A stretch of 64,000 nt of DNA from Lutibacter sp. HS1-25 (GCF_004121075.1 NZ_RHLN01000005.1:1-64000), one strand, 5' to 3'. Numbered from the stretch's first letter, positions 9,573 through 19,548 are shown. Program-made: numbers and translations. Notes: a model not told the origin generated them from the letters alone.

Positions 9573-10430
9573 ATGTTATATCCAAAAATATCAATAATAA
9601 CACCAGCCTATAATCAGGTAGATTATATTGAACAAACTATTTTGTCTGTTTTAAACCAAAATTACCCAAATCTTGAATATATTATTTTAGATGCAGGAAG
9701 TACTGATGGAACTATTGATATTATAAAAAAATATGAGGATAAATTATCTTATTGGATAAGCGAAAAAGACAATGGCTTATATGACGCTGTTTATAAGGGT
9801 TTTGAAATGGCAACAGGTGATATTTTAGCATGGCTTAATTCAGATGATGTATATTTACCATATGCGCTATTTACAGTAGCAGAAGTGTTTTCAGAGTTTA
9901 ATGAAGTTCAATGGTTACAAGGTGCAAATTCGCATATAGATGAAAAAGGTCGAATTGTTTCTGTTTTTCCTAGTTCATACTGGACCAAATTTGATATGTT
10001 TGCTGGAAGCCAAATTACCATTCAGCAAGAGTCTACTTTTATAAGAGCATCACTTTGGAAACAATCGGGTAAACCTTTAGATAGAAATTCACAATTAGCA
10101 GGAGATTATGGTTTGTGGCTGTCTTTATTTTTATATGCAGATTTACACATAATATCGGCAGCTTTGGGATGTTTTAGAATGAGAGCTTCTAATCAAAAAT
10201 CATATACACACAAAGAGGCTTATTATGATGAAAAGAAAAGAATATATATTGAAAATAAACATTTATTCAAACAGAAAGTTAAACTATTTTTGTATGCTTT
10301 TTTATTAAAATCTCAACTTTTTTATTTTTTAAAATGTATAAAATTAGATGTTTTTATAAAGAAAACTTTCTTTTTAGGGCCTAAAAGGTTATTTTTCAAC
10401 AGAAAATCTCAAAAATTTGAATTAAAGTAA
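9573..10430 (+). CDS. Glycosyltransferase family 2
   Basis: A GT-A enzyme of 285 residues. The fold start [18 protein letters not shown], the [13 protein letters not shown] segment at about 64-77 and the metal-binding LNSDDVY (D91-D92) are the standard WcaA-like pattern. It would transfer one sugar from a nucleotide donor to the lipid-linked repeat unit in the cytoplasm. The last 60 residues are hydrophobic and basic and may attach it to the membrane. Acceptor and donor cannot be told from sequence. Confidence 0.92.
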   Translation: MLYPKISIITPAYNQVDYIEQTILSVLNQNYPNLEYIILDAGSTDGTIDIIKKYEDKLSYWISEKDNGLYDAVYKGFEMATGDILAWLNSDDVYLPYALFTVAEVFSEFNEVQWLQGANSHIDEKGRIVSVFPSSYWTKFDMFAGSQITIQQESTFIRASLWKQSGKPLDRNSQLAGDYGLWLSLFLYADLHIISAALGCFRMRASNQKSYTHKEAYYDEKKRIYIENKHLFKQKVKLFLYAFLLKSQLFYFLKCIKLDVFIKKTFFLGPKRLFFNRKSQKFELK

Positions 10431-10509
10431 TTTGTAATTAACAATATTTAAAGCTTTGTTAATATGAATATGCTTATTTTTACACAGTTGAACTATTTAA
10501 TATAATTTG

Positions 10510-11676
10510 ATGAAAGAATTTAATTTTGTTTTTTGGAATGGAATTGCGTTTCCTAAAGGTTATGCAATGACAAAACGAAGAAAGTATATTGTAGACCATC
10601 TAAATAATAAGAATATAACAAGTGCCTTTATTCAAACGCGCTCTGAAATTGATATTTTCGACAATCCAAAATCTGGAACATATGGACTTGCAAAATATGT
10701 AAATCATAGCTATTTATTTTATGAAAGTTTTTTTGGGAAAATAAAATTTGTAATTGAGTTATTTCGATATTTAAATTTGTTTTTCGATAAAAACAAACTT
10801 AACATTCTAATTTTTACGACTGTAAATTTAGAAGATTTGCCATTTTACTATTATGCAAAATTAAAAGGATATAAAATTGTTTTTGAAATTGTAGAAAACA
10901 ACATGGCTAAAGGTACTCGCATATCAATGTACGGTAAAGCGTCTACACGTTTAAGCAGGAAATTTTATAAAAGTGCTTTTGGGATATTTGTAATTTCAAC
11001 AAAATTAAAAGAATTAATTAACGAAATAGCACCAAATACACCCGTTTGTATTTTACCAAACTCGGCACCAATAACTGCTAAAAGTGAAAAGACAAATTTT
11101 AGCAATCCTATTAGAATTTTATATGCAGGTACATTTGCCGCTAAAGACGGAGTTGAGTTTTTTGTAAAAGGGTATATACAATTTCTTAAAAACGCTTCTG
11201 TAAACACGGAACTTATTTTAACAGGTAAAGGTTATAAAGGTGATATGGATACAATTTTTAAATTAATTGAAAATTGTCCAAATATAAAATATCAAGGTTT
11301 TCTTTCTGATGAAGAGTTGGAAGAAATTATTTTGAAAAGCGATATTTTAACAATGACACGTTGTAATTCTCAATTTGCTAATTTTGGTTTTCCATTTAAA
11401 TTATCAGAATATTTAGCAAGTGGAAATACTGTATTGGCCACTAAAGTAGGCGATGTTGAATCTTATTTGGATCATAAAAAAAATGCATATTTAATTGAAC
11501 CTGAAAATATTGATGATGTTGAAGAAGCTTTAAATTTTTTGGTTTCAAATGAAAAAGAAGCGATTGAAATAGGTAGAAATGGATTAAAAGTTGTTGAAGA
11601 ATATTTTGATGTTACTAAAAATGGAAGCTTATTTGTTAATTTTATGAAGAAATGCGCAACTAATAAAAAAGAATAG
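10510..11676 (+). CDS. Glycosyltransferase family 4 (GT-B)
   Basis: A 388-residue GT-B enzyme. The C-terminal donor-binding half shows ILYAGTFAAKDGVEFFVKGY at about 200, then FPFKLSEYLASGNTVLATKVGDVESYL, which includes the E of the EX7E motif. The N-terminal acceptor half is divergent. The ATG at 10510 is preferred over an immediately preceding TTG. The gene sits after a 79-nt gap and 16 nt before the DUF4910 gene. Its specific sugar is unknown. Confidence 0.9.
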   Translation: MKEFNFVFWNGIAFPKGYAMTKRRKYIVDHLNNKNITSAFIQTRSEIDIFDNPKSGTYGLAKYVNHSYLFYESFFGKIKFVIELFRYLNLFFDKNKLNILIFTTVNLEDLPFYYYAKLKGYKIVFEIVENNMAKGTRISMYGKASTRLSRKFYKSAFGIFVISTKLKELINEIAPNTPVCILPNSAPITAKSEKTNFSNPIRILYAGTFAAKDGVEFFVKGYIQFLKNASVNTELILTGKGYKGDMDTIFKLIENCPNIKYQGFLSDEELEEIILKSDILTMTRCNSQFANFGFPFKLSEYLASGNTVLATKVGDVESYLDHKKNAYLIEPENIDDVEEALNFLVSNEKEAIEIGRNGLKVVEEYFDVTKNGSLFVNFMKKCATNKKE

Positions 11677-11692
11677 ATTAAAAGATTTGGCT

Positions 11693-13003
11693 ATGAAATC
11701 AAAAGATTTAGATAAAAATAAAATTGGAAGCGATATTACAAGTTTAATTAAACGTCTTTTTCCAATATGTAGAAGTATTACAGGAAATGGCGTGCGAGAA
11801 ACATTGGCTATTTTATCAGAAAAAATTCCTTTAAATATAACAGAAACTCCAAGTGGAACTGTAGTAAATGATTGGGAAGTGCCAGACGAATGGAACATTA
11901 ACGAAGCTTGGATAAAAGATAGTAAAGGAAATAAGATTATTTGTTTTAGTAATTCGAATTTACATGTGTTAAATTATAGTGCGCCTATAAATAAAAAAGT
12001 AACACTTTCAGAATTAAAAGAACACGTTTTTACATTGCCTGATCAACCAGATTTAATTCCATATAGAACTTCATATTACAATAAAAATTGGGGATTTTGT
12101 ATGGCTCATAATCAATTAATAAAATTAAAAGATGATGAGGAATATACCGTTTTTATTGATTCAACTATTGAACCTGGTAGTTTAACCTATGGAGAATATT
12201 TATTAAAAGGAGATATAAATCAAGAAGTTATACTTATTTGTCATATTTGTCACCCTTCTTTAGGTAATGATAATTTATCAGGAATTGCTGTTGCAACTGC
12301 TTTGTACAACTGTTTAAAAGATCAAAAATTAAAATATTCTTATCGTTTTTTATTTACACCTGCTACTATTGGTTCTATAACTTGGTTAAGTCAAAACGAG
12401 GAAACTATAAAAAATATCAAGCACGGACTGGTACTAACATTACTTGGTGATGAAGGAAAGTTTAATTATAAAAAATCACGTGAAGGAAATACACAAATAG
12501 ATGAAATAGTTCAAAATGTTTTAAAACTTACAACTAAAGAATATAAAATTCTTGAGTTTTCACCCTATGGATATGATGAACGTCAATTTTGTTCTCCTGG
12601 CTATAATTTACCAGTAGGAAGATTGTCTAGAACCCCTTTTGCTGAGTATCCAGAATATCATACTTCAGCTGATAATCTAGATTTTATTAAAGAAGACAAG
12701 ATGGTTGAATCTCTTGAAAAATTATTAAACATCGTTTCAATTATAGAAAACAATAAAAATTACATAAATTTAAAACCAAAAGGAGAACCCCAATTAGGTA
12801 AAAGAGGTTTATTTAGAAGTATAAGTGGTCAAAGTAATATGAAAAATTATCAAATGGCTTTACTTTGGATTCTAAATCAATCGGATGGAAATCATTCATT
12901 ATTAGATATTTCAAACAAATCAGGTATTGATTTTGATGAAATTAAATTTGCAGCTGATGCCTTAGAAAATGTACAATTAATTCAAGATATTAACGTAAAT
13001 TGA
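11693..13003 (+). CDS. DUF4910 protein with M28-like aminopeptidase domain (COG4310)
   Basis: The 436-residue protein has the COG4310 layout: an N-terminal DUF2172-like domain, a zinc-peptidase-like core and a C-terminal winged helix (about residues 375-435). Putative metal ligands appear in order as CHICHPSLGNDNLSG (H and D), LTLLGDEG (E/D) and EYPEYHTSADNLDF (H). Proteins of this type recur in polysaccharide clusters, where the substrate is unknown; cleavage of an amide on an amino sugar is conceivable (inference). I start it at the ATG at 11693; a TTG 6 nt earlier is in frame. The following 94-nt gap is unusually C-rich. Confidence 0.85.
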   Translation: MKSKDLDKNKIGSDITSLIKRLFPICRSITGNGVRETLAILSEKIPLNITETPSGTVVNDWEVPDEWNINEAWIKDSKGNKIICFSNSNLHVLNYSAPINKKVTLSELKEHVFTLPDQPDLIPYRTSYYNKNWGFCMAHNQLIKLKDDEEYTVFIDSTIEPGSLTYGEYLLKGDINQEVILICHICHPSLGNDNLSGIAVATALYNCLKDQKLKYSYRFLFTPATIGSITWLSQNEETIKNIKHGLVLTLLGDEGKFNYKKSREGNTQIDEIVQNVLKLTTKEYKILEFSPYGYDERQFCSPGYNLPVGRLSRTPFAEYPEYHTSADNLDFIKEDKMVESLEKLLNIVSIIENNKNYINLKPKGEPQLGKRGLFRSISGQSNMKNYQMALLWILNQSDGNHSLLDISNKSGIDFDEIKFAADALENVQLIQDINVN

Positions 13004-13097
13004 CCCCAATAAGCAACCCCTAACAAGTAACCCCAAACCCCAGCATTAAGTAAATAGTTTATAAATTAATTTATAATTAAAAACTAAAGTTATTGAT
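13004..13097 (+). promoter_or_regulatory. C4-rich intergenic segment (template-strand G-quadruplex potential)
   Basis: Between the DUF4910 and SDR genes four CCCC runs at 13017-13020, 13031-13034, 13038-13041 and 13004-13007 lie within 40 nt in DNA that is otherwise about 70 % A+T. The complementary strand therefore carries four G4 runs with loops of 3, 10 and 10 nt or so. No hairpin terminator was found here. Function is unknown. Confidence 0.35.
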
Positions 13098-14024
13098 ATG
13101 GAAGTTTGTGAAAAGAAAATTTTGGTGACAGGAGCAAGTGGCTTTATAGGAAGCGCTTTATCTAGAAAATTATTAAAATTAGGAGCAACTGTTTATGCAG
13201 TTTCTCGTAGAGATATAAATACAGATGATGAAATTATATGGTATAAGGGAGATTTATCTAGTTTAGATTTTGTGACCTCCTTAATAAAAGAAATTCAACC
13301 AGATTATATTTATCATTTAGCGAGTCATGTATGTGGATCAAGAGAATATAAAAACATGATTCCTACATTTAATGATAATTTTGTTACGGCATTTAACCTG
13401 CTATTAACAGTACATAAATACCCAGTTAAAAGATTAATTCTTGCGGGTTCATTTGAAGAGATAAATTCACATAAAGATTTATCTATTCCAAGTTCGCCTT
13501 ATGCAGCGGCTAAATTTGCAGCATTAAATTACGCACTGTTGTTTCATAAATTATATAAAACACCAGTTTGTATTGCGTCACTTTATATGGTTTATGGACC
13601 TGGGCAAAAAGATTTAACCAAATTAATTCCATATGTTACACTTTCAACATTAAAGAAAAAAACGCCAAAATTAACAAGTGGAAATAGAAATGTTGATTGG
13701 GTATATGTGGATGATGTTGTATCGGCATTAATAAAAATGCACAATGCACCTAATATTGATGGGCATTCTATAGATATTGGATCAGGAGCGTCAATTAAAA
13801 CAAAAAACATAGTAACTAATTTGGTTAATAGTATTAATCCAAGTATTGAGCCTCACTTTGGAGCACTCGATGACAGAAAAATGGAACAAGAAAAAATTGC
13901 AAATGTAGTTGAAACTTATAAAAAAATTGGATGGAAACCTACAACTTCATTAAAAGAGGGGTTGTTAAATACAGTTAAATATTACAGTAATTTTGCTTAT
14001 AGTTTGTTTTTAGTAATTTATTAA
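13098..14024 (+). CDS. NAD-dependent epimerase/dehydratase (extended SDR)
   Basis: The 308-residue extended short-chain dehydrogenase has the Rossmann loop GASGFIGSAL at about residues 12-21 and the active-site Y-x3-K in SPYAAAKF at about 135-142. NVDWVYVDDVVSALIKM is the usual substrate-domain motif of nucleotide-sugar dehydratases and epimerases. It is probably a dTDP/UDP/CDP-sugar 4-reductase or epimerase, but the exact reaction cannot be read. The Ser/Thr expected near residue 115 occurs as AGSFEE. It follows the C-rich gap and precedes the CapK-like gene. Confidence 0.88.
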   Translation: MEVCEKKILVTGASGFIGSALSRKLLKLGATVYAVSRRDINTDDEIIWYKGDLSSLDFVTSLIKEIQPDYIYHLASHVCGSREYKNMIPTFNDNFVTAFNLLLTVHKYPVKRLILAGSFEEINSHKDLSIPSSPYAAAKFAALNYALLFHKLYKTPVCIASLYMVYGPGQKDLTKLIPYVTLSTLKKKTPKLTSGNRNVDWVYVDDVVSALIKMHNAPNIDGHSIDIGSGASIKTKNIVTNLVNSINPSIEPHFGALDDRKMEQEKIANVVETYKKIGWKPTTSLKEGLLNTVKYYSNFAYSLFLVIY

Positions 14025-14110
14025 AATCGCGTAATTTGTAAAGGTTAATAATTTGAATTATTTAAAAATAATTATATTAGCTTAAAATTACAACTTCACC
14101 CCACACAGTT

Positions 14111-15433
14111 ATGAAAATCTACGAATCATTAATCTCTACTTTTTATTCCCTAGTTAAGGGCGATAATCGGTATAAATTTTACAAAAAACTTCGCTTAAAT
14201 TTAAAATTAAGCAGAGAAGAGCTTGTTGTAAAACAAAACGAGAGTATTTGTAAGTTAATTAACCATGCATACTACCATACAGAATATTATAGAGCGTTAA
14301 TGGATTTTAATAATCTAAAACCAGAAGATATTAAAACCAGCGCAGATTTAATGAAACTTCCTGTTTTAACAAAACAGTTAGTTAAAAATAATATTTCTAA
14401 ATTAACGTCTAATGATGAGTATAGTAAACATTTAATAAAAATAACTTCAAGTGGATCAACAGGAGAGCAAGGCGTAATATACCGATCTCGTATGTCTGAA
14501 GATATTTCAAGGGCTTCATGGTTAAGAAACAACTCTATGATAGGTTGGATGCCTCTTGATAAAACTGCTTGGATTTGGGCTTCTCCATTGCAAAATAAAA
14601 CATATAAAAAAGGACTTTTAGTGCGATTTAAAATGTTTTTAAATCGCAAAATTATATTGAATTCTTTTAATTATTCTGAATCAGATTTTCCGATTTGGTA
14701 TGAAAATATTTTAAGATTCAAACCAAAAGTATTGTATGGAAATTCAAGTATTATAGGTGAATTTGCTAATTTTTTAATTAAAACTAACCTAAGTTTGCCA
14801 ACAATAAAAAAAGTAGTTTGTACTACAGAGCAATTGAGAAATAGAGAACTTATTGAAAAGGCTTTTAAATGTAAAGTATTTGATCAATACGGAAGTAGTG
14901 AAATTGTTGCAATTGGTATTGAAATAAATGAAAATGAAATGCTGTTTACAGATGATGTGGTTGTTTTAAATATAAATGAAAGCCAAGAATTTTTATTTAC
15001 ACCTTTATTTTCGTTTGGCTTTCCATTGATTAATTATAAACTTGGAGATACAGGAGATAGTGCAGATATTCATGATATTAGCAAAACATATCCATTTCCT
15101 ATTATGAATTTAAAAATTGGTAGAACAACAGATAAATTTTTAACTGAAAACAATCGAAAAATATCAACTTCATCTTTAGGAAGCTATATGGCAAAATTTG
15201 ATTTAGGGATAAAAGAACATAAAGTTATTCAAACCAATTATAAAGATTTTGATATTTATTTTATTCCAGAGGACACAACAAATGTTGAGACTTATTGTAA
15301 AAAAGTTTCAGATTGTTTAGAAGAGTATTTTGGAAATAATTTAAATATTAAATGTTACAATGTTAATCGTTTACCTCTTGAAAAAAGCGGGAAACAATTG
15401 ATGTTTAAACGAACATTTAACCTAGAAATTTAA
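14111..15433 (+). CDS. Phenylacetate-CoA ligase/CapK-family adenylating enzyme
   Basis: A 440-residue member of the AMP-forming enzyme group COG1541. The phosphate loop is TSSGSTGEQG at about residues 113-122, the AMP-binding motif QYGSSEIVAIG follows at about 260, and the C-terminal lid contains LPLEKSGKQLMFKR with a plausible catalytic Lys. Such CapK-like proteins are frequent in capsule loci and may activate an acyl or amino-acyl group for sugar decoration (inference). The leader ends in CACCCCACAC 5 nt upstream of the ATG, resembling the C-rich motifs near 3228-3315. Confidence 0.85.
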   Translation: MKIYESLISTFYSLVKGDNRYKFYKKLRLNLKLSREELVVKQNESICKLINHAYYHTEYYRALMDFNNLKPEDIKTSADLMKLPVLTKQLVKNNISKLTSNDEYSKHLIKITSSGSTGEQGVIYRSRMSEDISRASWLRNNSMIGWMPLDKTAWIWASPLQNKTYKKGLLVRFKMFLNRKIILNSFNYSESDFPIWYENILRFKPKVLYGNSSIIGEFANFLIKTNLSLPTIKKVVCTTEQLRNRELIEKAFKCKVFDQYGSSEIVAIGIEINENEMLFTDDVVVLNINESQEFLFTPLFSFGFPLINYKLGDTGDSADIHDISKTYPFPIMNLKIGRTTDKFLTENNRKISTSSLGSYMAKFDLGIKEHKVIQTNYKDFDIYFIPEDTTNVETYCKKVSDCLEEYFGNNLNIKCYNVNRLPLEKSGKQLMFKRTFNLEI

Positions 15434-15462
15434 TTTAAAATTTATTTAAGATAAAACATATT

Positions 15463-16407
15463 ATGAAAATACTCCATATTACTAATAATTATCCAACAGA
15501 TAATTTACCAATTTTTGGAATATTTGTAAAAGAACAAATAGAATCACTTAATAAAGTGGGGCTTCAAAATGATGTTTTGTTTATAAATGGTAGAGAAAAA
15601 GGAAAAATAGCCTACCTAAAATCTATAGCCAATATTAGAAAAAAATTAAATAAAAATAATTACGATGTGATTCATTGTCATCACGCACTTAGTGCAATAT
15701 GTTTAATTTTAAGTGGTAAGGCAAAAAAAAATAAAGTATTGGTTTCATTTCAAAATGATCCAATATATGAGTTGGGAACAAAAGTATTTAACTTTATAAA
15801 AAGAAATACAAATGCTTGGATATTTAAAAATAATTCGGACTTGATAACCGATGAATATTCATTTTACCTCCCAAATGGCGTAAATACTGATTTTTTCAAA
15901 CCTATTGAAAGAAATTCAGCAAGAGAATCATTAAATTTAAACAATGAACCAATTTATATATTATTTGTAAGTTCAAATTTTATTAGACAACAAAAAAGAT
16001 ATGATTTGTTTTCTGAAACGTTGAAAATACTCAAAGAAGCGTATAATTATCAAAACATTCAAGAAATTAAATTAATAAATACAAGTAGAGAAAAAGTTCC
16101 TTTGTATTTTAACGCAGCAAATTTACACCTATTAAGTTCAGATTTTGAAGGTTCACCCAATTCAGTAAAAGAAAGTATGGCTTGCAATACGCCAGTAGTT
16201 TCAACAAATGTTGGTAATGTTGCAGAATTACTTAAAAATGTAAACGGAAGCTATGTGTCTAAAACAAATGACCCTAAAGAATTAGCTAAATTGGTTGATT
16301 GTGCTTTGAAAGAAAAAAATAATGGCTTGGAGAAATTACTTCAACAAGAATTAGATATCAATTCTGTAGCCAATAAATTAAAAAATATTTACACTAAAAT
16401 TAAATAA
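15463..16407 (+). CDS. Glycosyltransferase family 4 (GT-B)
   Basis: A 314-residue GT-B enzyme. The N-terminal half has MKILHITNNYPTDNLPIFGIF and the acceptor-side DVIHCHHALSAI; the donor half has ADN/SSDFEGSPNSVKESMACNTPVV, containing the EX7E-type loop, and STNVGNVAELL. It is somewhat short for the family (usually 350-400) but shows no frameshift. It lies 29 nt after the CapK-like gene and 1 nt before an SDR gene. The donor is unknown. Confidence 0.9.
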   Translation: MKILHITNNYPTDNLPIFGIFVKEQIESLNKVGLQNDVLFINGREKGKIAYLKSIANIRKKLNKNNYDVIHCHHALSAICLILSGKAKKNKVLVSFQNDPIYELGTKVFNFIKRNTNAWIFKNNSDLITDEYSFYLPNGVNTDFFKPIERNSARESLNLNNEPIYILFVSSNFIRQQKRYDLFSETLKILKEAYNYQNIQEIKLINTSREKVPLYFNAANLHLLSSDFEGSPNSVKESMACNTPVVSTNVGNVAELLKNVNGSYVSKTNDPKELAKLVDCALKEKNNGLEKLLQQELDINSVANKLKNIYTKIK

Positions 16408-16408
16408 C

Positions 16409-17308
16409 ATGAAAAAACGAATTTACATTGCCGGATGTGGCGGAATGCTAGGAGAAGCTTTTTACAAACAGTTTAAAGATGATTATGAAATTAAATGTAC
16501 TGATAAAGATGTTAATGAAGATTGGTTGACCTTTTTAGATTTTAGAGATTTTGAGGCTTACAAAAAAGATGTAGAAGCTTTTAAACCCGATTATTTATTT
16601 CATTTAGGTGCTTATACCGATTTAGAATTTTGTGAAGAAAATAAAGATGATACTTATGCTACAAACACCATGTCTGTAGAGAATGCTGTTTATATTGCAA
16701 ATAATTTAAATATTCCATTATTATACATAAGTACTGCTGGTATTTTTGATGGTAAGCAAGATTTATACGATGATTGGGATTTGCCAAATCCGCTAGGAGC
16801 ATATGCTCGTGCAAAATATATGGGCGAGCGTTTTGTTTGTGAAAATGCCAATAGATTTGTTGTTTGTCGTGCTGGTTGGATGATGGGTGCTGGTCCTAAA
16901 AAGGATAAGAAATTTATTCAAAAATTAATGAAACAATTGAAAAATGGTAATAAAGAATTGTTTATTGTAAATGATAAAGATGGTACGCCAACTTACACGC
17001 ACGATTTTGCAAAAACAGTGAAAGAATTAATTGAAAAAGAATATTGGGGATTGTATAATTGTGTTTGTGGAGGACAAACAAGCAGACTTGAGGTAGCGCA
17101 AGAATTGGTGAAATTAGTTGGTAAAGAAAACGAAATCAAAATAACATCGGTAAGTTCTGATTATTTTAAAGATGTATATTATGCTGAAAGACCACCTTCT
17201 GAAAGATTGCTTACTAAAAAATTAGAGCTGAGAGGTGTTAATAAAATGCGTGATTGGAAAATATCTTTAAAAGAATATATTGATAATTATTATCAGAATT
17301 ATTTATAA
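16409..17308 (+). CDS. RmlD-like sugar nucleotide reductase (SDR)
   Basis: A 299-residue SDR related to RmlD. The nucleotide loop is AGCGGMLGEAF at residues 8-18, the central ISTAGIFDGKQDLYDDWD segment corresponds to the STDYVFDG region of RmlD, and AYARAKYMGER supplies the Y-x3-K dyad. It is a second, divergent RmlD-type enzyme in the locus and so probably acts on another keto-deoxy sugar rather than on the rhamnose precursor (inference). Its stop codon overlaps the next start by one base, which implies coupled translation. Confidence 0.88.
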   Translation: MKKRIYIAGCGGMLGEAFYKQFKDDYEIKCTDKDVNEDWLTFLDFRDFEAYKKDVEAFKPDYLFHLGAYTDLEFCEENKDDTYATNTMSVENAVYIANNLNIPLLYISTAGIFDGKQDLYDDWDLPNPLGAYARAKYMGERFVCENANRFVVCRAGWMMGAGPKKDKKFIQKLMKQLKNGNKELFIVNDKDGTPTYTHDFAKTVKELIEKEYWGLYNCVCGGQTSRLEVAQELVKLVGKENEIKITSVSSDYFKDVYYAERPPSERLLTKKLELRGVNKMRDWKISLKEYIDNYYQNYL

Positions 17309-18390
17309 TGGTGAATAAAAAGAAAGTTGCTATAGTAGGCTCAGTGGGTTTACCTGCCAATTATGGCGGCTTTGAAACTATGGTTTATTATTTAACAAAG
17401 CACAAAAACGCTGAAGTAGATTTTACAGTTTATTGCCAGTCTATTCCAAAAGAACAACGTTTAAAAGAATACAATGGTTCTAAATTAATTTATTTACCAC
17501 TTAAGGCAAATGGAGCTCAAAGTATTATTTACGATGTAGTTTCAATAATGCTAAGTTGGTTTAAGTATGATTCTATTTTAATTTTAGGAACAGGAGGTTC
17601 TTTGGTTTTACCATTCTTAAAAATTTTTAAGAAAACTAAAACCATTATAAATTTTGGAGGTTTAGAATGGAAAAGAGATAAATGGAGCAAATTTGGACAG
17701 TGGTTTTTAAAATTGACCGAAAAAGTAGCCATTAAAAATGCAACAGTTATTGTAGCTGATAATCAGCATTTTTGTGATTATATATTTGAACAATATGGTA
17801 AAAAAAGTGTTTTAATTGAATATGGAGGTGATCATACAACTAAAAAGGAGATAACTAAAGACCTTATAGAGAAATATCCATATTTAAATAAACCATATGA
17901 CGTAAGTGTTTCAAGAGCTCAAGTAGATAATAATTTACACATGGTTTTAGATGCTTATGTTAAGCTACCAAATCGTAATTTGGTTTTAATCTCAAATTAC
18001 GACAAGTTTGAATACGGTAGAGATTTGAAAGTTAAATATGCCAATTATCCGAATATTTTTTTACAAGATGCGGTTTATAATTTACACGAGTTAGATGTAA
18101 TTAGAAGTAATTCAATTGTTTATATTCATAGTCATACTTTTTGTGGTACAGCACCATCATTAGTAGAAGCAATGAATTTATCGTTACCTATTATTTCATT
18201 TAAAGTGGAAACAAATCTTAAAACAACTGAAGAAAAAGCACTCTTTTTTTCAGATTCAACAGAATTGAAAAAAATTATAGAAGGTCTTACTTCAGAAAAA
18301 GAAAAGGAATTGGCAATAAGCATGAAAGAAATTGCAAGTAGAAGATATACATGGGAAAGAATTAGTTCAAAGTATGTTGAAGTATTTTAA
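17308..18390 (+). CDS. DUF1972 glycosyltransferase, probable rhamnosyltransferase (copy 1)
   Basis: A 360-residue GT-B protein with the N-terminal DUF1972 signature GLPANYGGFETMVYYL and C-terminal YIHSHTFCGTAPSLVEAM. Members of this family, such as the streptococcal Cps2T/WchF type, transfer rhamnose to the initiating sugar. The adjacent gene at 18454 is a clear paralogue with the same motifs in the same positions. With rmlACD in the locus, transfer of rhamnose is a reasonable inference, not shown by sequence. Confidence 0.88.
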   Translation: MVNKKKVAIVGSVGLPANYGGFETMVYYLTKHKNAEVDFTVYCQSIPKEQRLKEYNGSKLIYLPLKANGAQSIIYDVVSIMLSWFKYDSILILGTGGSLVLPFLKIFKKTKTIINFGGLEWKRDKWSKFGQWFLKLTEKVAIKNATVIVADNQHFCDYIFEQYGKKSVLIEYGGDHTTKKEITKDLIEKYPYLNKPYDVSVSRAQVDNNLHMVLDAYVKLPNRNLVLISNYDKFEYGRDLKVKYANYPNIFLQDAVYNLHELDVIRSNSIVYIHSHTFCGTAPSLVEAMNLSLPIISFKVETNLKTTEEKALFFSDSTELKKIIEGLTSEKEKELAISMKEIASRRYTWERISSKYVEVF

Positions 18391-18453
18391 ATATTGTAAC
18401 AATTAGAGTAATTGCATAATCTCTAGAAAAAATAAATTTATTAAAGCTGTTTT

Positions 18454-19539
18454 ATGAAAAAGAAAATTGCAATTATTGGCACCAATGGTATTCCTGCTCG
18501 CTATGGGGGCTTTGAAACATTGAGCGAGTTTTTGGTTGAGAATTTAAATGATCAATTTGATTTTATTGTTTTTTGCAGTAAAAATCAAAAAATTAATGAA
18601 AAAGGATTGAAAAATTATAAAGGTGCAACATTGATCTATTTGCCTTTTAACGCAAACGGATATCAAAGTGTTTTTTATGATGCATTTTCTATTGTAATTT
18701 CATTATTTAAATACAACACTCTTTTAGTTTTAGGAGCCTCAGGGAGTTTTACATTTTTTTTAAATTCAATATTTAAAAAAAATATTATTTTAAATCACGG
18801 TGGATTAAATGAATGGGAAAGAGAAAAATATGGTAAAATAGGTAAGTTATGGGCTTATTATTCTCGTAAAATTGCAACAAAATTTACAACTAATGATATA
18901 GGAGATAACCCTTTGATTATTGAGAGTTTAAATAAGTCTTTTGGTGTAAATGCAAAATTAATAGCTTATGGTGGAGACCATGTGTTTGATGTTGAAACAA
19001 ATGATTTGCTACTTGCTAAATATCCGTTTTCAAAAGATGATTATTTTGTAAGCGTTTCAAGAGCGCAGCCAGATAACAATATTCATTTGTTAATAAACGC
19101 ATTTAAGTCACTTCCAAATAAAAAATTAGTGATAATTTCTAATTGGCATGTTTCTGAATACGGTAAAAATATTAGAGAAAATTTTAAAGATAAAATTGAT
19201 AATATAATTTTATTAGACGCTGTTTACGATAAAAAAGAATTGCATTATTTGCGAAGTAAATCGTTGGTTTACATCCATAGTCATTCATTTTGTGGCACAG
19301 CACCTTCTCTTGTAGAAGCTATGGCTTTGGGTTTGCCAATTGTTAGTTTTGATGTGCCAACAAATAGATATACCACCAATAACAAAGCCTTGTATTTTAA
19401 AACTGAAGAAGATTTAAAAAATATTATTGACACTTTAAATGATCAAATATTAGGTGAAAATAAATTTGAAATGCGCAAACTTTCTAATGAAAGATATACT
19501 TGGAAAAAAATAGCACAATTATATGCTGAAATTTTTTAA
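18454..19539 (+). CDS. DUF1972 glycosyltransferase, probable rhamnosyltransferase (copy 2)
   Basis: A 361-residue paralogue of the preceding protein. It has the same signature blocks: GIPARYGGFETLSEFL near residue 12, VSVSRAQPDNNIHLLINA near 210 and YIHSHSFCGTAPSLVEAM near 275. The two differ in the linker that precedes the nucleotide-binding half (GLNEWEREKYG versus GLEWKRDKWS), so they probably act at different steps of the repeat unit. The gap of 63 nt to copy 1 shows no terminator. Confidence 0.88.
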   Translation: MKKKIAIIGTNGIPARYGGFETLSEFLVENLNDQFDFIVFCSKNQKINEKGLKNYKGATLIYLPFNANGYQSVFYDAFSIVISLFKYNTLLVLGASGSFTFFLNSIFKKNIILNHGGLNEWEREKYGKIGKLWAYYSRKIATKFTTNDIGDNPLIIESLNKSFGVNAKLIAYGGDHVFDVETNDLLLAKYPFSKDDYFVSVSRAQPDNNIHLLINAFKSLPNKKLVIISNWHVSEYGKNIRENFKDKIDNIILLDAVYDKKELHYLRSKSLVYIHSHSFCGTAPSLVEAMALGLPIVSFDVPTNRYTTNNKALYFKTEEDLKNIIDTLNDQILGENKFEMRKLSNERYTWKKIAQLYAEIF

Positions 19540-19548
19540 AATTATAAG

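Noticed and set aside
13004-13041. Intrinsic terminator in the C-rich gap of the polysaccharide locus
   Set aside because: No complementary G runs on the same strand, so no stem can form.
16409-17308. Assigning this SDR as rmlB or a second rmlD
   Set aside because: It lacks the RmlB pattern and is too divergent from the RmlD at 5322 to claim the same reaction.
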